Below, piece by piece: positions 32,037 through 40,631 of a stretch of DNA of 41,683 nt. Position 1 is the stretch's first letter. Every line of letters begins with the position of its first letter. Source of the stretch: CAYWPG01 sp964460035. Its GTDB lineage: Bacteria; Pseudomonadota; Gammaproteobacteria; Nitrococcales; AK92. The translations under genes were made by a program, and so were the position numbers. Location: positions 1 to 41,683 of the forward strand of contig CAYWPG010000035.1 in the NCBI GenBank assembly GCA_964460035.1. The letters are read 5' to 3'. The notes under the pieces are model-generated. The model had not been told where the DNA came from. It was given only the letters and a program-made list of their open reading frames with translations, and ran no database searches.

Positions 32037-32582
32037 TCAGCCGCCTTCGTCCTGATCTTCCGCAGGGGGCGCGTACGCGGCTGTGCGCATGAAGCGCGTG
32101 TTGCGACAACGCGGGCAGGGCGGTATATGAGCCGTCTGCCGGAAGGTAATCGTGTTCCCGCAAGAGAGACAGGTGAGCGCGCCCGGAGCGGCGATCTCGC
32201 CGGTGCGATACTCCTCGGCGCCGGGCAACGGCTGCTGGAATTGCAACAGTTCCACGCGGGTGCGGTCGGCCACCGAGACGAAGCTGTCCCACACCCAGTT
32301 CTCTATCAGCTGCAAGTCCATGTGCAGCCAGGTGGCGTAGTCTTTATCCGTACGGGCCATGTAATCGGCGGCCTGCTCGATATCGCGCCGCAGGTACTCG
32401 CCTATGCGCTCGGCCTCCTCGCGGGTGAGCTCGCCCAGCTCGACGGCCCGGCGTTTGACAGCGCTCAGGCTGTCGCGGATGCCGCTTCCTCCGGGCCCGT
32501 TCAGCAGCTCGGCGAGCCGCTGTAGCATCCGCTCGTAGGCTTTGACCAGGCGGTTGTCCTGCTGCTTGCCGTTATCTGCCAT
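32037..32582 (-). CDS. ybeL: Zinc-ribbon protein of the YbeL (DUF1451) family
   Basis: The 181-residue protein starts at ATG 32582, with GGAGG seven bases upstream. The N-terminal two thirds are helical and charged (RLVKAYERMLQRLAELL and AVELGELTREEAERIGEYLRRDIEQAADYM). The C-terminus has a zinc ribbon with CLSCG and CPRC, giving two CxxC knuckles. This matches the DUF1451/YbeL family, which also sits next to leuS in enteric genomes. The function is unknown. It is convergent to lnt and divergent from leuS across 189 bases, so it interrupts the otherwise + strand cluster. Confidence 0.9.
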   Translation of the reverse strand: MADNGKQQDNRLVKAYERMLQRLAELLNGPGGSGIRDSLSAVKRRAVELGELTREEAERIGEYLRRDIEQAADYMARTDKDYATWLHMDLQLIENWVWDSFVSVADRTRVELLQFQQPLPGAEEYRTGEIAAPGALTCLSCGNTITFRQTAHIPPCPRCRNTRFMRTAAYAPPAEDQDEGG

Positions 32583-32720
32583 GGCCAATCCTCCGCGGTG
32601 CGTCCTTGCATTGGCTTATCTCGGTATATGCCTTTCTTCACACAATGCCAAGCCGCGGCGGTCTTACTTGAAGCGAGCCTTGGTGCGCTTACGTGGGCTA
32701 AGGTATCCTTCTCGGTCTTC

Positions 32721-32739
32721 GACCGCAGCGGGTGCGGTC
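32721..32739 (+). promoter_or_regulatory. Hairpin in the leuS leader
   Basis: GACCGCA (32721-32727) pairs with TGCGGTC (32733-32739) around a 5-base loop, 32 bases before the leuS ATG. No T run follows, no Leu-codon leader peptide was seen, and no T-box sequence is present, so attenuation is not shown. It may simply affect translation. Confidence 0.3.
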
Positions 32740-32771
32740 CCTCTTAACCTTCTGAAACAGCTACAAGGCCG

Positions 32772-35231
32772 ATGGACGCGATTTACAAACCTAAACTCGT
32801 CGAGGCGGAGGCCCAGCGCTTCTGGGAGCAGAACCGCACTTTCGAGGTGCGCGAGGACGAGGGCCGCGAACGCTACTACTGCCTGTCCATGTTCCCGTAC
32901 CCAAGCGGACGACTGCACATGGGGCACGTTCGCAATTACACCATCGGCGACGTAATCTCTCGCTATCAGCGCATGCTGGGCAAGAATGTGCTGCAGCCCA
33001 TGGGATGGGATGCTTTCGGCCTGCCGGCTGAGAATGCGGCCATACAGAACAAGGTGCCGCCGGCGCGCTGGACGCGCGAGAACATCGCCTATATGCGCGA
33101 GCAGTTGCGCTCGTTGGGATTCGGCTACGACTGGAGCCGCGAAATCGCCACCTGCGATCCGGACTATTACCGCTGGGAACAGTGGCTGTTCACGCGTCTA
33201 TTCAAAAAAGGCCTGGTCTACAAGAAGACCGCGACCGTGAACTGGGACCCGGTGGACCAAACCGTGCTCGCTAACGAGCAGGTCATCGACGGGCGCGGTT
33301 GGCGCTCGGGCGCGCTGGTCGAGCGTCGCGAGATCCCGCAGTGGTTCCTGAAGATCACGGCCTATGCCGACGAGCTGTTGGCCGATCTGGAAAAACTGGA
33401 TGGCTGGCCGGAGCAGGTGCGCACCATGCAGCGCAACTGGATCGGGCGCTCCGAAGGGGTGGAGATGCAGTTCGCCATCGTCGGCCGCGACGAACCCCTC
33501 ACCATCTATACCACTCGGCCCGATACCGTATTCGGCGTGACCTATGTCGCCGTCGCCGCGGAGCATCCGCTGGCCCGCGCAGCCGCCGAGCACGACCCGG
33601 AGCTGGCCGCTTTCATCGAAGAGTGCCGGCATACCAAGGTTGCGGAAGCCGACCTGGCGGTGATGGAGAAGCGCGGCCGGCCTACCGGTTTCAGTGCCGT
33701 GCACCCGCTCACCGGCGAGCAGGTGCCCGTTTGGGTGGCCAACTTCGTGTTGATGGAGTACGGCTCGGGCGCGGTCATGGCGGTGCCGGCGCACGATCAG
33801 CGCGACTATGAGTTCGCGCGCGCCTACGGACTGCCGATCAAGCCCGTGATCCGGCCGGCGGACAGCAGCGAGGCGGACGTAAGCGAGCAGGCCTTTACCG
33901 ATAAGGGCGTGCTGTACAACTCCGGCGAATTCGACGGGCTTACCTCGCAGCAAGCCTTCGAGGCGATTGCCGATCGCCTGCAAGCGCTAGGCAAGGGGCA
34001 GCGGCAGGTCAACTTCCGCCTGCGCGACTGGGGCATCTCGCGCCAGCGCTATTGGGGCGCCCCCATCCCCATGATCATTTGCCCAAGCTGCGGCGATGTG
34101 CCGGTGCCGGACGAGGATTTGCCGGTGGTACTGCCGGAGGACGTCGAGTTCAACGGTTCTGGCAGCCCGCTCAAGAACATGCCCGAGTTTTACCGCACGA
34201 CGTGCCCGCAGTGCGGCGGCGAGGCCACTCGCGAGACGGACACCTTCGACACCTTCATGGAATCGTCGTGGTATTACGCGCGCTTTGCCTGCGCGGACAG
34301 CGACAAGGCCATGCTGGACGAGCGCGCCAACTACTGGCTGCCGGTGGATCAGTACATCGGCGGGATCGAGCACGCGATCCTGCATCTGCTCTACGCCCGC
34401 TTCTATCACAAGCTGCTGCGCGACGAGGGGCTGGTGGACAGCGATGAGCCGTTCACCAACCTGCTCACCCAGGGCATGGTGCTCAAGGACGGGACCAAGA
34501 TGTCCAAGTCCAAGGGCAATACGGTGGACCCGCAGGCACTGGTCGAGCGCTACGGCGCGGATACGGTGCGCTTGTTCACCATGTTCGCGGCGCCGCCGGA
34601 GCAGTCGCTGGAGTGGTCGGACTCGGGAGTCGATGGCGCCTATCGTTTCCTCAAGCGCCTGTGGGCCCTGGTGCATGGCCACCTCGAAAACGGCGGCCGG
34701 GCCGCTACCGTGGCGGCCAGCGAGCTCAATGACGCGCAACGCGAGCTGCGCCGCAAGATTCACGAAACCATTCAGAAAGCGAGCGATGACATCGGCCGCC
34801 GCTATACCTTCAACACCGCGATCGCCGCAGTGATGGAACTGATCAACGCGCTGTCCAAGGGTGCCGAGGACCGCACCCCCGGCGGGCGCAGCGTGCTGCA
34901 GGAGGGGCTGGAGGCGGCCGTGCTGATACTGGCGCCGATTACGCCGCATATCAGCCATGTGTTGTGGCAGGCGCTAGGGCACAGCGAGCCGGTGGTGGAC
35001 GCGCCGTGGCCGGTCGTGGATGAAACGGCGCTGGTGCGCGACACCATTGAGATGGCCGTGCAGGTCAATGGCAAGCTGCGTGGCACCGTGCAGGTGCCGG
35101 CGCAGGCCGATAAAGCCGCTTGCGAGGCGGCGGCGCTGGCCGAGCCTAACGTGCGGCGTTTCGTGGAAGGCAAGGAGCTGGCGCGGGTGATCGTCGTCCC
35201 GGGCCGGCTGATCAACCTGGTGGTGAAGTGA
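32772..35231 (+). CDS. leuS: Leucyl-tRNA synthetase
   Basis: The 819-residue class I synthetase has PYPSGRLHMGH with HMGH at 49-52 (the HIGH motif) and KMSKS at 576-580. The CP1 editing domain (about 220-410) includes the TTRPDTVFGVTYVA and AHDQRDYEFA elements that hydrolyse mischarged tRNA. A C-terminal anticodon/tRNA-binding region ends in GKELARVIVVPGRLINLVVK. The length is standard for the bacterial type. Its stop overlaps the lptE GTG, so leuS, lptE and holA are co-translated. Confidence 0.98.
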   Translation: MDAIYKPKLVEAEAQRFWEQNRTFEVREDEGRERYYCLSMFPYPSGRLHMGHVRNYTIGDVISRYQRMLGKNVLQPMGWDAFGLPAENAAIQNKVPPARWTRENIAYMREQLRSLGFGYDWSREIATCDPDYYRWEQWLFTRLFKKGLVYKKTATVNWDPVDQTVLANEQVIDGRGWRSGALVERREIPQWFLKITAYADELLADLEKLDGWPEQVRTMQRNWIGRSEGVEMQFAIVGRDEPLTIYTTRPDTVFGVTYVAVAAEHPLARAAAEHDPELAAFIEECRHTKVAEADLAVMEKRGRPTGFSAVHPLTGEQVPVWVANFVLMEYGSGAVMAVPAHDQRDYEFARAYGLPIKPVIRPADSSEADVSEQAFTDKGVLYNSGEFDGLTSQQAFEAIADRLQALGKGQRQVNFRLRDWGISRQRYWGAPIPMIICPSCGDVPVPDEDLPVVLPEDVEFNGSGSPLKNMPEFYRTTCPQCGGEATRETDTFDTFMESSWYYARFACADSDKAMLDERANYWLPVDQYIGGIEHAILHLLYARFYHKLLRDEGLVDSDEPFTNLLTQGMVLKDGTKMSKSKGNTVDPQALVERYGADTVRLFTMFAAPPEQSLEWSDSGVDGAYRFLKRLWALVHGHLENGGRAATVAASELNDAQRELRRKIHETIQKASDDIGRRYTFNTAIAAVMELINALSKGAEDRTPGGRSVLQEGLEAAVLILAPITPHISHVLWQALGHSEPVVDAPWPVVDETALVRDTIEMAVQVNGKLRGTVQVPAQADKAACEAAALAEPNVRRFVEGKELARVIVVPGRLINLVVK

Positions 35232-35764
35232 TCCGCGGGTCTGCCAGTGCCGTCAGGGGCGAGCACGGGGTGCGTCTTGCCGTCGTGCTCGCACTGCTGG
35301 GCCTGCTGCTGAGCGGCTGTGGCTGGCAATTGCGCGGCGCCACCAGCGGTAACCTCCAGGGGGTTGCGGTGGCGGTGGTGACCGAGGCCAACCTCCCTCA
35401 GCTGGAGCGCAGCCTGCGGCGCGGCTTTGAGGTGACGGGGGCGACGCTGGTCGAGCCCGATGCCGCCGACGCGGTGCTGGTAGTGCTCGCCGAGGATAGC
35501 CGGCGCCGCGCCCAGTCCGTCGACCGCCGCGCCCGGGTGCGCGAGTACGAGCTCGAGTACTCGCTGAGGTTTCGCCTGGAGCGAGCGGACGGTTCGCTCA
35601 TCGCAGGCCCGGAAGTACTCAGTCGACGCCGCGGGTATCGGTACGATGCCACCGATGTGCTCGCCACCCAGGCGCGCGAGGAGGAGGTGCGCCAGGAGTT
35701 GCGGCGCGAGGTGACCCGGCTGTTGCTTGCGCGGGCGCAGGCACTGATAGGCAACGCGGACTGA
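35228..35764 (+). CDS. lptE: LPS-assembly lipoprotein LptE
   Basis: The 178-residue outer-membrane lipoprotein has a signal peptide LAVVLALLGLLLSGC with lipobox LSGC and lipidated Cys31, followed by GWQLRG as in LptE (RlpB). It is the plug of the LptD barrel that places LPS in the outer leaflet. The GTG at 35228 overlaps the leuS stop by four bases. A GTG at 35270 (codon 15) would give a more normal signal peptide length and is a possible true start. The sequence is poorly conserved in general; the call rests on the lipobox, size and position between leuS and holA. Confidence 0.88.
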   Translation: MIRGSASAVRGEHGVRLAVVLALLGLLLSGCGWQLRGATSGNLQGVAVAVVTEANLPQLERSLRRGFEVTGATLVEPDAADAVLVVLAEDSRRRAQSVDRRARVREYELEYSLRFRLERADGSLIAGPEVLSRRRGYRYDATDVLATQAREEEVRQELRREVTRLLLARAQALIGNAD

Positions 35765-36780
35765 TGCAGCTGCGCAGCGAAGAGTTGGAGCGTCATCTGC
35801 GCAGCGGGCTGGCTCCGGTTTATCTGCTCGCCGGCGATGAGCCGCTATTCGTTCAAGAGGGGCTGGATGCGATCAGGGCCGCGGCACGCGCAGCGGGCTT
35901 CGTAGAGCGCGAAGTGCTGGAAGTCGAGCCCGGTTTCGACTGGAACCGGCTCGGTGCCGTGGCGGGCGAGATGTCATTGTTCGGCGATCGCAAGCTGGTG
36001 GAGCTGCGCATGCCGAACGGGAAGCCCGGTGTTCAGGGCGCCAAGGCCTTGAGCGCTTACTGCCAGGCCCCCGCGCCCGATGTGGTGCTGCTGATCAGCT
36101 GCGGGCCCTTGGATGCGAGCCAGCGTAAGGCCGCCTGGGTGAAGGCGGCCGAGCAGGCGGGGGTGTTCTGTTATGCCTGGCCGTTGCCCCCGGCCCAGTT
36201 ACCGCAATGGCTGACGGCGCGGCTGCGCCGTTACCGGCTGGAAGTGGAGCTGGCGGCGCTGGAACTGCTGGTCGAACGCGCCGAGGGCAATCTGCTGGCT
36301 GCCGCGCAGGAGGTCGAGAAGCTGCACCTGCTCTACGGCAGCGGCCGGCTCGATGTGGAACAGATTCAAGCCGCGGTTGCCGACAGCGCGCGCTTCGATG
36401 TGTTCGTGCTGGCCGATGCGGCTGTGTCCGGCGCCGTGGCGCGGTGCGCGCGCATCGTGCGGGGGCTGCGCGCGGAAGGGGCCGAGCCTACGCTCGCGCT
36501 GTGGGCCTTGGCGCGCGATCTGCGAGTGCTGGCGGCGGTGAGCGCCGATCTGGCCGCCCGCCGCGAGCCGGATGCGAGCCTGCGCGCGCATCGCGTTCTC
36601 AGCACCCGGCGCGGCTTGCTGCAACAGGCCGCGCGCAAGCGTCCGCCCAGTGTCTGGCTGGCCTTGCTTGCGCGTTGCGCACGCGTCGACAGGGTGATCA
36701 AGGGGGTCGCGCCGGGCCGCCCTTGGGATGAGCTGCTGCAGCTGGCTACGGCTGTCGCGGCTCAGTTGGCCCAGCGCTGA
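35764..36780 (+). CDS. holA: DNA polymerase III, delta subunit
   Basis: The 338-residue clamp-loader subunit opens the beta clamp. The N-terminal sequence VYLLAGDEPLFVQEGLDAIR is the family signature, followed by an AAA+-like fold without Walker motifs and a C-terminal helical collar domain. The ATG shares one base with the lptE stop, so translation is coupled. The order leuS-lptE-holA is conserved across gammaproteobacteria. Confidence 0.94.
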   Translation: MQLRSEELERHLRSGLAPVYLLAGDEPLFVQEGLDAIRAAARAAGFVEREVLEVEPGFDWNRLGAVAGEMSLFGDRKLVELRMPNGKPGVQGAKALSAYCQAPAPDVVLLISCGPLDASQRKAAWVKAAEQAGVFCYAWPLPPAQLPQWLTARLRRYRLEVELAALELLVERAEGNLLAAAQEVEKLHLLYGSGRLDVEQIQAAVADSARFDVFVLADAAVSGAVARCARIVRGLRAEGAEPTLALWALARDLRVLAAVSADLAARREPDASLRAHRVLSTRRGLLQQAARKRPPSVWLALLARCARVDRVIKGVAPGRPWDELLQLATAVAAQLAQR

Positions 36781-36864
36781 GGCACTGGGGCGCTGAGTTT
36801 GTTACCCTCATAGTCAAGGGTTGCGGCCGCGCCCTGGCGGCCCGGGATAGCAATTGAATTAGCG

Positions 36865-38157
36865 ATGGATAACAGCATGGGTGCCACCGCAGTGAATGTC
36901 GAACAGGATATAGCCGCCTATATGCAAGCCTTGGGCGAGCGCGCCCGCGCAGCTGGACGTGAGTTGAGCCGGGCGGAAACGGGGGCCAAGGACGCCGCGC
37001 TGGTGGCGATCGCCGCGGCGATCGAGGCTTCGGCCGATACGCTGCGCGCAGCCAACGCCGAGGATCTGGCCGCAGGCAAGGCCAAGGGGCTGGACCCGGC
37101 GCTGCTGGACCGCCTCGAACTGACGCCCGCCCGTATCGCCGCCATGGCGGAGGGGCTGCGGCAGATCGCTGCGCTGCCGGACCCGGTGGGGGCTATTCGC
37201 GATCTGAATTACCGCCCCACGGGGATCCAGGTCGGGCGGATGCGTGTGCCGTTGGGCGTAGTCGGCATTATCTATGAGTCGCGACCGAACGTGACCGCCG
37301 ATGCCGCGGGTCTGTGCCTGAAGTCGGGTAATGCCGCCATACTGCGCGGCGGCTCCGAGGCGCTGAAATCCAATCAGGCTATCGCGGCTTGCATACGGCA
37401 GGGGCTCGAGCAGGCCGGGCTGCCGGCTGCCGCAGTGCAGGTGGTGGAGACCAGCGATCGCGCCGCGGTGGGCGAGCTGGTACGCATGAACCGCTACGTG
37501 GATGTGCTGGTGCCGCGCGGCGGTAAGAGCTTGATCGAGCGCATCAGCCGCGAGGCGACAGTGCCCGTGATCAAGCATCTCGACGGCGTTTGCCACGTTT
37601 ACGTCGACGACTTCGCCGACTTGGACAAAGCGGAGCGGGTGGCCTTCAACGCCAAGACGCAGCGTTACGGTACCTGCAATACCATGGAAACGCTGTTGGT
37701 GGCGGAGTCCGTTGCCGCCGAGTTTTTGCCCCGTATCGCGGCGCGCTATCAGGAGGCGGGGGTCGAGCTGCGCGGCTGCGAGCGGGCCCGGGCGCTGGTG
37801 CCGATGAACCCGGCCAGCGAAGATGACTGGTCGGAGGAGTATCTGGGACCCGTGCTCGCGGTGAAGATCGTGGCAGGCCTGGACGAGGCCATGGAGCACA
37901 TCCAGACCTACGGATCGCATCATACGGACGCGATCGTTACGGAGAACGTGAGCCGCGCGCGGCGCTTCCTGCGCGAGGTCGATTCGAGCTCGGTCATGGT
38001 GAACGCGTCCACGCGTTTTGCCGACGGTTTCGAGTATGGCCTGGGCGCCGAGATCGGAATCAGCACCGACAAGCTGCATGCCCGCGGGCCGGTGGGGCTG
38101 GAGGGGCTCACCAGCGAGAAGTTCGTCGTGCTGGGCGACGGTCACATTCGTCAATGA
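36865..38157 (+). CDS. proA: Gamma-glutamyl phosphate reductase
   Basis: The 430-residue aldehyde-dehydrogenase-superfamily enzyme reduces gamma-glutamyl phosphate to glutamate semialdehyde in proline synthesis. The catalytic Cys271 lies in YGTCNTMETLLV. PLGVVGIIYESRPNVTADAA, LKSGNAAILRGGSEA and VNASTRFADGFEYGLGAEIGIS are family motifs in order. proB is not adjacent. In enteric genomes proA is elsewhere, but in pseudomonads it sits near nadD, so its place between holA and nadD fits a non-enteric gammaproteobacterium. The 84-base gap before it may hold a promoter. nadD begins about 9 bases after the stop. Confidence 0.96.
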   Translation: MDNSMGATAVNVEQDIAAYMQALGERARAAGRELSRAETGAKDAALVAIAAAIEASADTLRAANAEDLAAGKAKGLDPALLDRLELTPARIAAMAEGLRQIAALPDPVGAIRDLNYRPTGIQVGRMRVPLGVVGIIYESRPNVTADAAGLCLKSGNAAILRGGSEALKSNQAIAACIRQGLEQAGLPAAAVQVVETSDRAAVGELVRMNRYVDVLVPRGGKSLIERISREATVPVIKHLDGVCHVYVDDFADLDKAERVAFNAKTQRYGTCNTMETLLVAESVAAEFLPRIAARYQEAGVELRGCERARALVPMNPASEDDWSEEYLGPVLAVKIVAGLDEAMEHIQTYGSHHTDAIVTENVSRARRFLREVDSSSVMVNASTRFADGFEYGLGAEIGISTDKLHARGPVGLEGLTSEKFVVLGDGHIRQ

Positions 38158-38169
38158 GGGGCCAAGCTG
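38157..38169 (+). promoter_or_regulatory. Ribosome binding site and CTG start of nadD
   Basis: AGGGG at 38157-38161 lies five bases before CTG at 38167. Between the proA stop in the same frame and GTG at 38200 there is no ATG, GTG or TTG. GTG at 38200 has no ribosome site and would cut off the first beta strand (IGV) of the nucleotide-binding fold. Confidence 0.65.
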
Positions 38170-38829
38170 AATAAGCATCAACTCGTACCGCCGATCGGAG
38201 TGTTCGGCGGTACGTTCGATCCGATTCATATCGGCCACCTGCGGCCGGCGCTGGAGGTGCTGGAGGCGCTGCGGCTGGGTGAGGTGCGCCTGATCCCGGC
38301 CCAGATTCCGCCTCACCGAGGCATGCCCCAGCTCTCCGCGGAGTGGCGTTTGCGCTTGCTGCAACTGTCGGTGCGAGACTGCCCGGGGTTAAGCGTCGAT
38401 ACTCGCGAACTGGAGCGTCCCGGGCCATCCTATATGGTCGATACGCTGGCGTCGCTGCGCGCTGAGTTTCCAGCTGCGCCGCTGTGCCTGATTCTGGGCA
38501 TGGACGCCTTCCTCGGGCTGCCGCGCTGGCATCGCTGGGAGGAGCTGACCGATTACGCGCACATCGTCGTGCTCGACAGGCCCGGTAGCCGGTTGCCCGA
38601 CAGCGGCGTGCTTGCCGAATGGCTGGCCGGGCGTCGCGCTGCCGAACCTGAGGCGCTGCACCGGATACTGGCTGGGCAGGTGTGGTTTCAGCCCGTGACT
38701 CAGCTCGACGTGTCGGCGACGCAGATCCGGACCTTGCTGAATGCCGGCCGCTCCGCTCAGTATTTGCTTACGGAGCCTGTGTGGCAGGCCGTTCGCGAAC
38801 ACAAGCTGTATGGTTATGGTCTAAGTTGA
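38167..38829 (+). CDS. nadD: Nicotinate-nucleotide adenylyltransferase NadD (likely CTG start)
   Basis: The protein has 220 residues from CTG at 38167. The N-terminal adenylyltransferase motif GVFGGTFDPIHIGHLR is complete only if translation begins before the GTG at 38200. The conserved VSATQIRTLL phosphate-binding motif is near residue 180, and the intermediate PPHRG, RPGPSYMVDTL and GMDAFLGLPRWHRWEEL are typical. It joins nicotinate mononucleotide and ATP to form deamido-NAD in NAD synthesis. AGGGG five bases before the CTG supports the start; the alternative GTG at 38200 would yield a 209-residue protein missing its first strand. Confidence 0.93.
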   Translation: MNKHQLVPPIGVFGGTFDPIHIGHLRPALEVLEALRLGEVRLIPAQIPPHRGMPQLSAEWRLRLLQLSVRDCPGLSVDTRELERPGPSYMVDTLASLRAEFPAAPLCLILGMDAFLGLPRWHRWEELTDYAHIVVLDRPGSRLPDSGVLAEWLAGRRAAEPEALHRILAGQVWFQPVTQLDVSATQIRTLLNAGRSAQYLLTEPVWQAVREHKLYGYGLS

Positions 38830-38948
38830 GTATCTCGGGACGTGCCTCCGCCATGCCGTTGACGAGCGGGTGTCAGCCGTTCGCGCGGTGCTGCGGTGCC
38901 CGCCGGCCCGGGAATACGGGATTAGACTGTTAGCGAGGTGATGAACGT

Positions 38949-39323
38949 TTGATCACGGAAAACAACCGGGAGCTGTCTGTACAGGAACTCAAGCAGGTGG
39001 TGATCGCGGCGCTGGAGGATATGAAAGCCGTGGAGCCCGTGGTGCTGGACGTGCATGACAAGACGTCCATTACGGACCTGATGGTGATTGCTTCCGGCAA
39101 CTCGAACCGACATGTGCGGTCGATCGCGGATAACGTAATCGAGCAGGTCAAGGAAGCCGGTATGCGTCCCTTGGGAGTCGAGGGCGAGGATGTCGGCGAA
39201 TGGGTGCTGGTGGATCTGGGCGATGTGGTAGTGCATGTGATGCAACCCCAGATTCGCGAGCTTTATCGGCTGGAACGCATTTGGGGTGTCGAAGACGACA
39301 GCTACGCCGCTAGCGGCGCCTGA
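38949..39323 (+). CDS. rsfS: Ribosomal silencing factor RsfS
   Basis: The 124-residue protein of the Iojap/RsfS family binds ribosomal protein L14 and keeps subunits apart during starvation. VLDVHDKTSITDLMVIASGNSNRHVRSIADNV and GVEGEDVGEWVLVDLGDVVVHVM are the family core. The start is TTG at 38949, with AGGTGA eight bases upstream. An ATG at 38941 is out of frame and stops after three codons. It follows nadD by 119 bases, as in the conserved nadD-rsfS-rlmH order. Confidence 0.94.
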   Translation: MITENNRELSVQELKQVVIAALEDMKAVEPVVLDVHDKTSITDLMVIASGNSNRHVRSIADNVIEQVKEAGMRPLGVEGEDVGEWVLVDLGDVVVHVMQPQIRELYRLERIWGVEDDSYAASGA

Positions 39324-39438
39324 CCCAATCTCGCCCCTATCCTCCTGGCGCGGCCAAACGCAGACTATAAACGCGCCACGGCATGGTGCCGCATTCTTCA
39401 TAGGGTGCGGCTCGATTCACCACAGTGCGTGACACTTT

Positions 39439-39909
39439 ATGAAGATCCACCTTCTTAGCATCGGTGGGCGCATGCCCTCCTGGGTCGGCGAGGGCTTTCG
39501 CGAGTATGCGGATCGGCTGCCGCCGACCTTGTCTCTGCAGTTGGTGGAGCTGCCGCTGGGGCAGCGCGGCAAGCAGGGCGACAGCCGTAAGGCGCTGGAG
39601 CAGGAAGGCCAGCGCATGGCCAAAGCCATTCCTCCCCAGGGGCATGTCGTTGCGCTGGAACCGGGCGGGCGCCAACTCAGCACCGAGGAGCTTGCGCAGC
39701 GTCTACACGCCTGGCAGCAGCTGGGGCGCGATGTTGCGCTATTGGTAGGCGGGCCCGATGGGCTGGCGCCGCAATGCCGGGCGCGCGCCGATGAAACCTG
39801 GTCGCTTTCCAAGCTTACCTTTCCGCACATGCTGGTGAGGGTGCTGGTGGCCGAGCAGCTCTACCGTGCCTGGACCATCCTCCAGAACCATCCGTATCAT
39901 CGGAGCTGA
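39439..39909 (+). CDS. rlmH: 23S rRNA (pseudouridine1915-N3)-methyltransferase RlmH
   Basis: The 156-residue SPOUT-class methyltransferase has an SAM-binding knot with LVGGPDGLAP and the C-terminal SKLTFPHMLVRVLVAEQLYRAW and NHPYHR ending that is nearly invariant in the family. It methylates the pseudouridine at position 1915 in helix 69, which is made by RluD, also encoded in this window (21620-22585). It is the usual neighbour of rsfS. The ATG start gives the normal MKIHLLSIG N-terminus. Confidence 0.96.
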   Translation: MKIHLLSIGGRMPSWVGEGFREYADRLPPTLSLQLVELPLGQRGKQGDSRKALEQEGQRMAKAIPPQGHVVALEPGGRQLSTEELAQRLHAWQQLGRDVALLVGGPDGLAPQCRARADETWSLSKLTFPHMLVRVLVAEQLYRAWTILQNHPYHRS

Positions 39910-39931
39910 ATACGCGATGTAAGGAATCGGT

Positions 39932-40534
39932 ATGCAGTCGGATCACCAACCGGATATTTACCTGGCATCCAGTTCGCCCCGCCGGCGCGAGCTGCTCGAT
40001 CAGATCGGCGTGCGCTATGCCTGTATAGACTCCGGCGTAGAGGAGCGGCTGGTGCCGGGCGAAAGTCCCGAGGTTTTTGTGCTGCGTCTGGCATTGGCAA
40101 AAGCACGGGCGGGCTTGAGGCGGATCGGGGACAGGACTCAACTGCCGGTGCTGGGTGCCGATACTGTCGTTGTACTGGACGATACCGTTCTGGGGAAACC
40201 GGCCAGCCCTGCCGAAGGCATGCGGATGCTCGAACTATTGTCAGGGCGCTCGCATCGGGTGCTGACGGCCGTCGCATTGACTGACGGCGAACGTGAGGCT
40301 TCCCGGCTCAGCGTCAGTCATGTCACGTTCCGACAGACCACGCAGGCCGAACGCGAGGCCTACTGGGCAACCGGCGAGCCTCGCGACAAAGCCGGCGGTT
40401 ACGCGGTGCAGGGTAGAGCCGCGGTGTTTATCGAGCAACTAGAAGGCAGTTACTCGGGTGTGATGGGCCTGCCGTTGTTCGAAACCGCGCAGCTGCTCGC
40501 GGAGTTCGGCATCGATTATCAACGCCGCTGGTAG
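39932..40534 (+). CDS. maf: Maf family nucleotide pyrophosphatase (YhdE type)
   Basis: The 200-residue Maf/HAM1-like enzyme has the N-terminal motif LASSSPRRRELLDQIG, the catalytic ADTVVVLD region, GKPASPAEGMRML and GGYAVQGRAAVFIEQLEGSYSGVMGLPL. The family hydrolyses dTTP, UTP and modified nucleotides and is linked to septum control. The motifs resemble the YhdE (dTTP/UTP) subgroup more than YceF. It lies next to rng, as in other gammaproteobacteria, where maf and rng (cafA) are neighbours. It begins 22 bases after rlmH. Confidence 0.93.
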   Translation: MQSDHQPDIYLASSSPRRRELLDQIGVRYACIDSGVEERLVPGESPEVFVLRLALAKARAGLRRIGDRTQLPVLGADTVVVLDDTVLGKPASPAEGMRMLELLSGRSHRVLTAVALTDGEREASRLSVSHVTFRQTTQAEREAYWATGEPRDKAGGYAVQGRAAVFIEQLEGSYSGVMGLPLFETAQLLAEFGIDYQRRW

Positions 40535-40631
40535 CAGCGGCCGGCGGCACAACCGCCATCCCATATTGGTGCGGTACTTCTTCGCCGCGTTACTATGCCC
40601 CGGAGTGGCAGCGTTTAGCGAAGGGGCATTC

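Noticed and set aside
32600..32771. T-box or leader-peptide attenuator for leuS
   Set aside because: No T-box consensus, no Leu-rich short frame and no terminator T run were found; only a 7-bp hairpin is present.
38941..38952. Upstream mini-frame ATG before rsfS
   Set aside because: It codes for only three residues and overlaps the ribosome-site spacing of the TTG start; no evidence that it is translated.
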